Under the pieces are notes generated by a model. It did no database searches. It saw only the letters and a list, made by a program, of their open reading frames with translations, and was not told the DNA's origin. A DNA stretch of 64,000 nt from Styela clava (taxonomy: Eukaryota > Chordata > Ascidiacea > Stolidobranchia > Styelidae). The translations under genes were made by a program, and so were the position numbers. Location of the stretch: contig NC_135259.1 of the NCBI RefSeq assembly GCF_964204865.1, positions 10,054,974 through 10,118,973 of the forward strand, given 5' to 3'. Positions 62,041 to 64,000 of this stretch are shown here, in pieces (the first letter of the stretch is position 1; each line of letters opens with the position of its first letter).

Positions 62041-63060
62041 TGTATTGGGTGGGTGATAAACCCATGGGTTAGGGTTAGTATGGGTTCAAATATCCTTAAA
62101 ACAAAAAACTTTCCATAGGTGCAATAGTATGTATGCAGGTGCAATTGTCATGGGTTTAAATATACGTGGGTTCAAATGTAATGGAGCCGCGTCAGTTACC
62201 CTCATATAGACCAGACTGGATTCCATGGCAGGTGCACGCCCGAGGGCGCTAGCGCTCCGCAAAAATGCACGCGAGCGAAATCAATTTTGCACGCCGAAAA
62301 TTTGCAATTGCTCACCAATGTTAATCGGTTTAAATGGTTTTAAAATCAATAATCCAGTAATATAAAGATGCCAAAATATTATCACTCCACAATTGTCGAC
62401 AAATACCAGCTTGCAAGATTTGGTCTGATCGAAATATTGCGAAGCAAAAACGACCATGGACCTTTCCCCGACCTTTGACCCGCGAAAAATTCCTCTCACT
62501 GTTACGTCCTTTTTTGCATCTTGCTGATTGGCCAATGTCACGAAGTAAACAAGGAAGTCGATGCTCGGGGAAAGGTCCATATCGTGTTGAATGATAGGAA
62601 TCCCGTGAGAATAGATATGGACGAAAAGATCGCCTCCGCACCAATGGCCAAGTACGGCTCTGTTTCAGCGTATTTTTCATACAATAATTTTACACGAATG
62701 TACTGAACAGTACCTGTATCCAAAGTCGCACAAACACTCTCAAAATTATCGACAAACTGTAGAAATAATGTTTGGGGTCAAAGGTCAAACGTCCATTTTT
62801 TTCTCTGATTCAACGTATTTTTTTCCGATACCGGTAATTTTACGCGGATGTATTGAGAGGTATCTGATGTCAAAGTCAGTTGCACGCGAGCGCAGTTGTT
62901 TTGCACGTCGTGAGCTATAATTGCACGCCAGGAATTCTTATTTGCACGCGGGAATTTCTGATTGCACGCCCGATTTCTCGTTCAAAAAGGCCATGAAATC
63001 CAGACTGGCATATAGATTGAACCCGCGGATAAACACACGGGTTCAAATGCACGGTCACCA
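62041..63060. repeat. Dispersed 'gggttcaaat' repeat, copy 2, interrupted by a hAT element
   Basis: 62060-62210 and 63017-63060 together form the second copy, ending 'ttgaacccgcggataaacac' and 'gcacggtcacc'. Many 'gggttcaaat' words suggest internal tandem structure. Confidence 0.7.
62211..63008. mobile_element. 798-bp hAT-like element with 19-bp TIRs and perfect 8-bp TSD
   Basis: The ends ccagactggattccatggc and gccatgaaatccagactgg are inverse repeats with two mismatches. The flanks catataga (62203-62210 and 63009-63016) are identical. Repeated 'gcacgc' words occur near both ends. Bases 62500-62583 match 91-180 at the window start, the flank of the ZMYM-type transposase. Confidence 0.88.
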
Positions 63061-64000
63061 ACTGACTCAGATGCCCGTAAATCTGTAAATGGTCGTATCG
63101 TTACCTCCCAGTCGTGTTTTCTGGTTGACGAAATATTAAATTCTCTTCCTCTCTCGCACCAACAGCGACTAACACACTAATGGCAATGCTCGGAAGTCTG
63201 CCAATGACCTACAACTGAAATGCCCAAACATCAGACCTTTGACCTTTCACCCGGATTCAATATAGAACAATGGACTGAATTAATAACTAGCACACCATTC
63301 TAATTTCATTATCATGCGTAATTAGACAAAGACAAAAGCACAGCAATTTAGGTTATAGATAGAACAATACAATAGAACTTTAATGCACAAATAGTAGGGA
63401 GTAGGGACAATGGTTTTTGTTTGAGTAGCATGCTGTTCAATTTATTTCCATTGTTGCTACCTATCACCAAATCACACTTTTTCTTCTGCTCATCCCAGGA
63501 TACCATATAATTTTACTATTTTAATTTACATTGGAAAATTCATGACATGGTAAAATGGCTTCTCTTTATAACTTATCATTCCTTATCCCACTGTACCTTT
63601 CCAATCTTCTGGCTGAAATGCAACCATAATAGGTTTTGTGGAAATGCTTTTTATTAATTTTTTTTTTATTTTTTTTTGAAACTTCATCGTTTTTGGCTGA
63701 ATCCAGAATTTCAAAAAAACCTTACAATAGTGAGTAATTTGATACATAACTTTATCATATTTCACCAAAACCTGTAGGGTAACATTTTGGCCAGAACAGC
63801 CATAGACCACTTATGACCACTACCATATATGTACACATCCTTTAAACTTGACCATTCCCGCGTTTTATAGTATGTGGTATCGTCACTCAGTGGTGTTGTA
63901 CATTCATCCAAATTCCTAATTTTGTTTTATTACTATATTCATATGCAGTGTGTTTCATGTTGTGTTGTGTCTCTATTTATAGATGTTGTTTTGTCTAACA
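63061..64000. other. No gene recognised
   Basis: AT-rich sequence with a T/A homopolymer run near 63655-63680. The minus-strand frame at 63583-63810 has no domain. Confidence 0.4.

Overview
This is an AT-rich nuclear segment of an invertebrate animal genome. Genes are split by GT-AG introns, and their protein sequences read most like deuterostome versions. A tunicate is plausible because coding regions are compact, some genes lack introns, and splice-acceptor-like sites lie just upstream of start codons. This is inference; no marker in the window fixes the species.

Layout. 1-16 kb is gene-poor and dominated by hAT-superfamily DNA transposons: a nearly complete ZMYM/TTF-type transposase with three frame breaks (1079-3168), a decayed GTF2IRD2-like transposase (about 10.2-10.9 kb, minus), several non-autonomous elements with 8-9 bp target-site duplications (TSDs), and a three-level nest at 11.4-13.5 kb. 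Within this stretch lie two exons of a candidate small secreted cysteine-rich peptide gene on the minus strand (7227-7432), not covered by any long ORF. 16.3-25.4 kb holds a complete nine-exon ornithine aminotransferase gene (plus strand, 436 aa) whose introns carry MITEs, a SINE-like element and a mariner-like remnant. 27.7-42.7 kb holds a twelve-exon gene for a 1319-aa protein with eleven C2H2 zinc fingers. At 46.1-46.8 kb on the minus strand is SDHAF3, followed by a second 100-codon ORF joined to it by an ATGA overlap, with a poly(A) signal only at the second stop. 49.8-51.0 kb and 52.1-52.8 kb are single-exon genes for a PRPP-synthetase-associated protein and ACBD6. 53.8-58.6 kb is one 4.8-kb hAT-type element with a perfect 8-bp TSD, an internal satellite and no recognisable transposase. 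59.1-60.9 kb (minus) is a three-exon UQCRB (QCR7)-like gene with unusual N- and C-terminal extensions. 62.2-63.0 kb is a 798-bp hAT element whose unoccupied target sequence is present elsewhere in the window.

Functional relations. Three of the genes (OAT, SDHAF3, UQCRB-like) act in mitochondria, in ornithine/proline metabolism, complex II assembly and complex III respectively. Nothing shows they are co-regulated. Exon models were built by hand from reading frame, splice sites and remembered family similarity; no database search was run.
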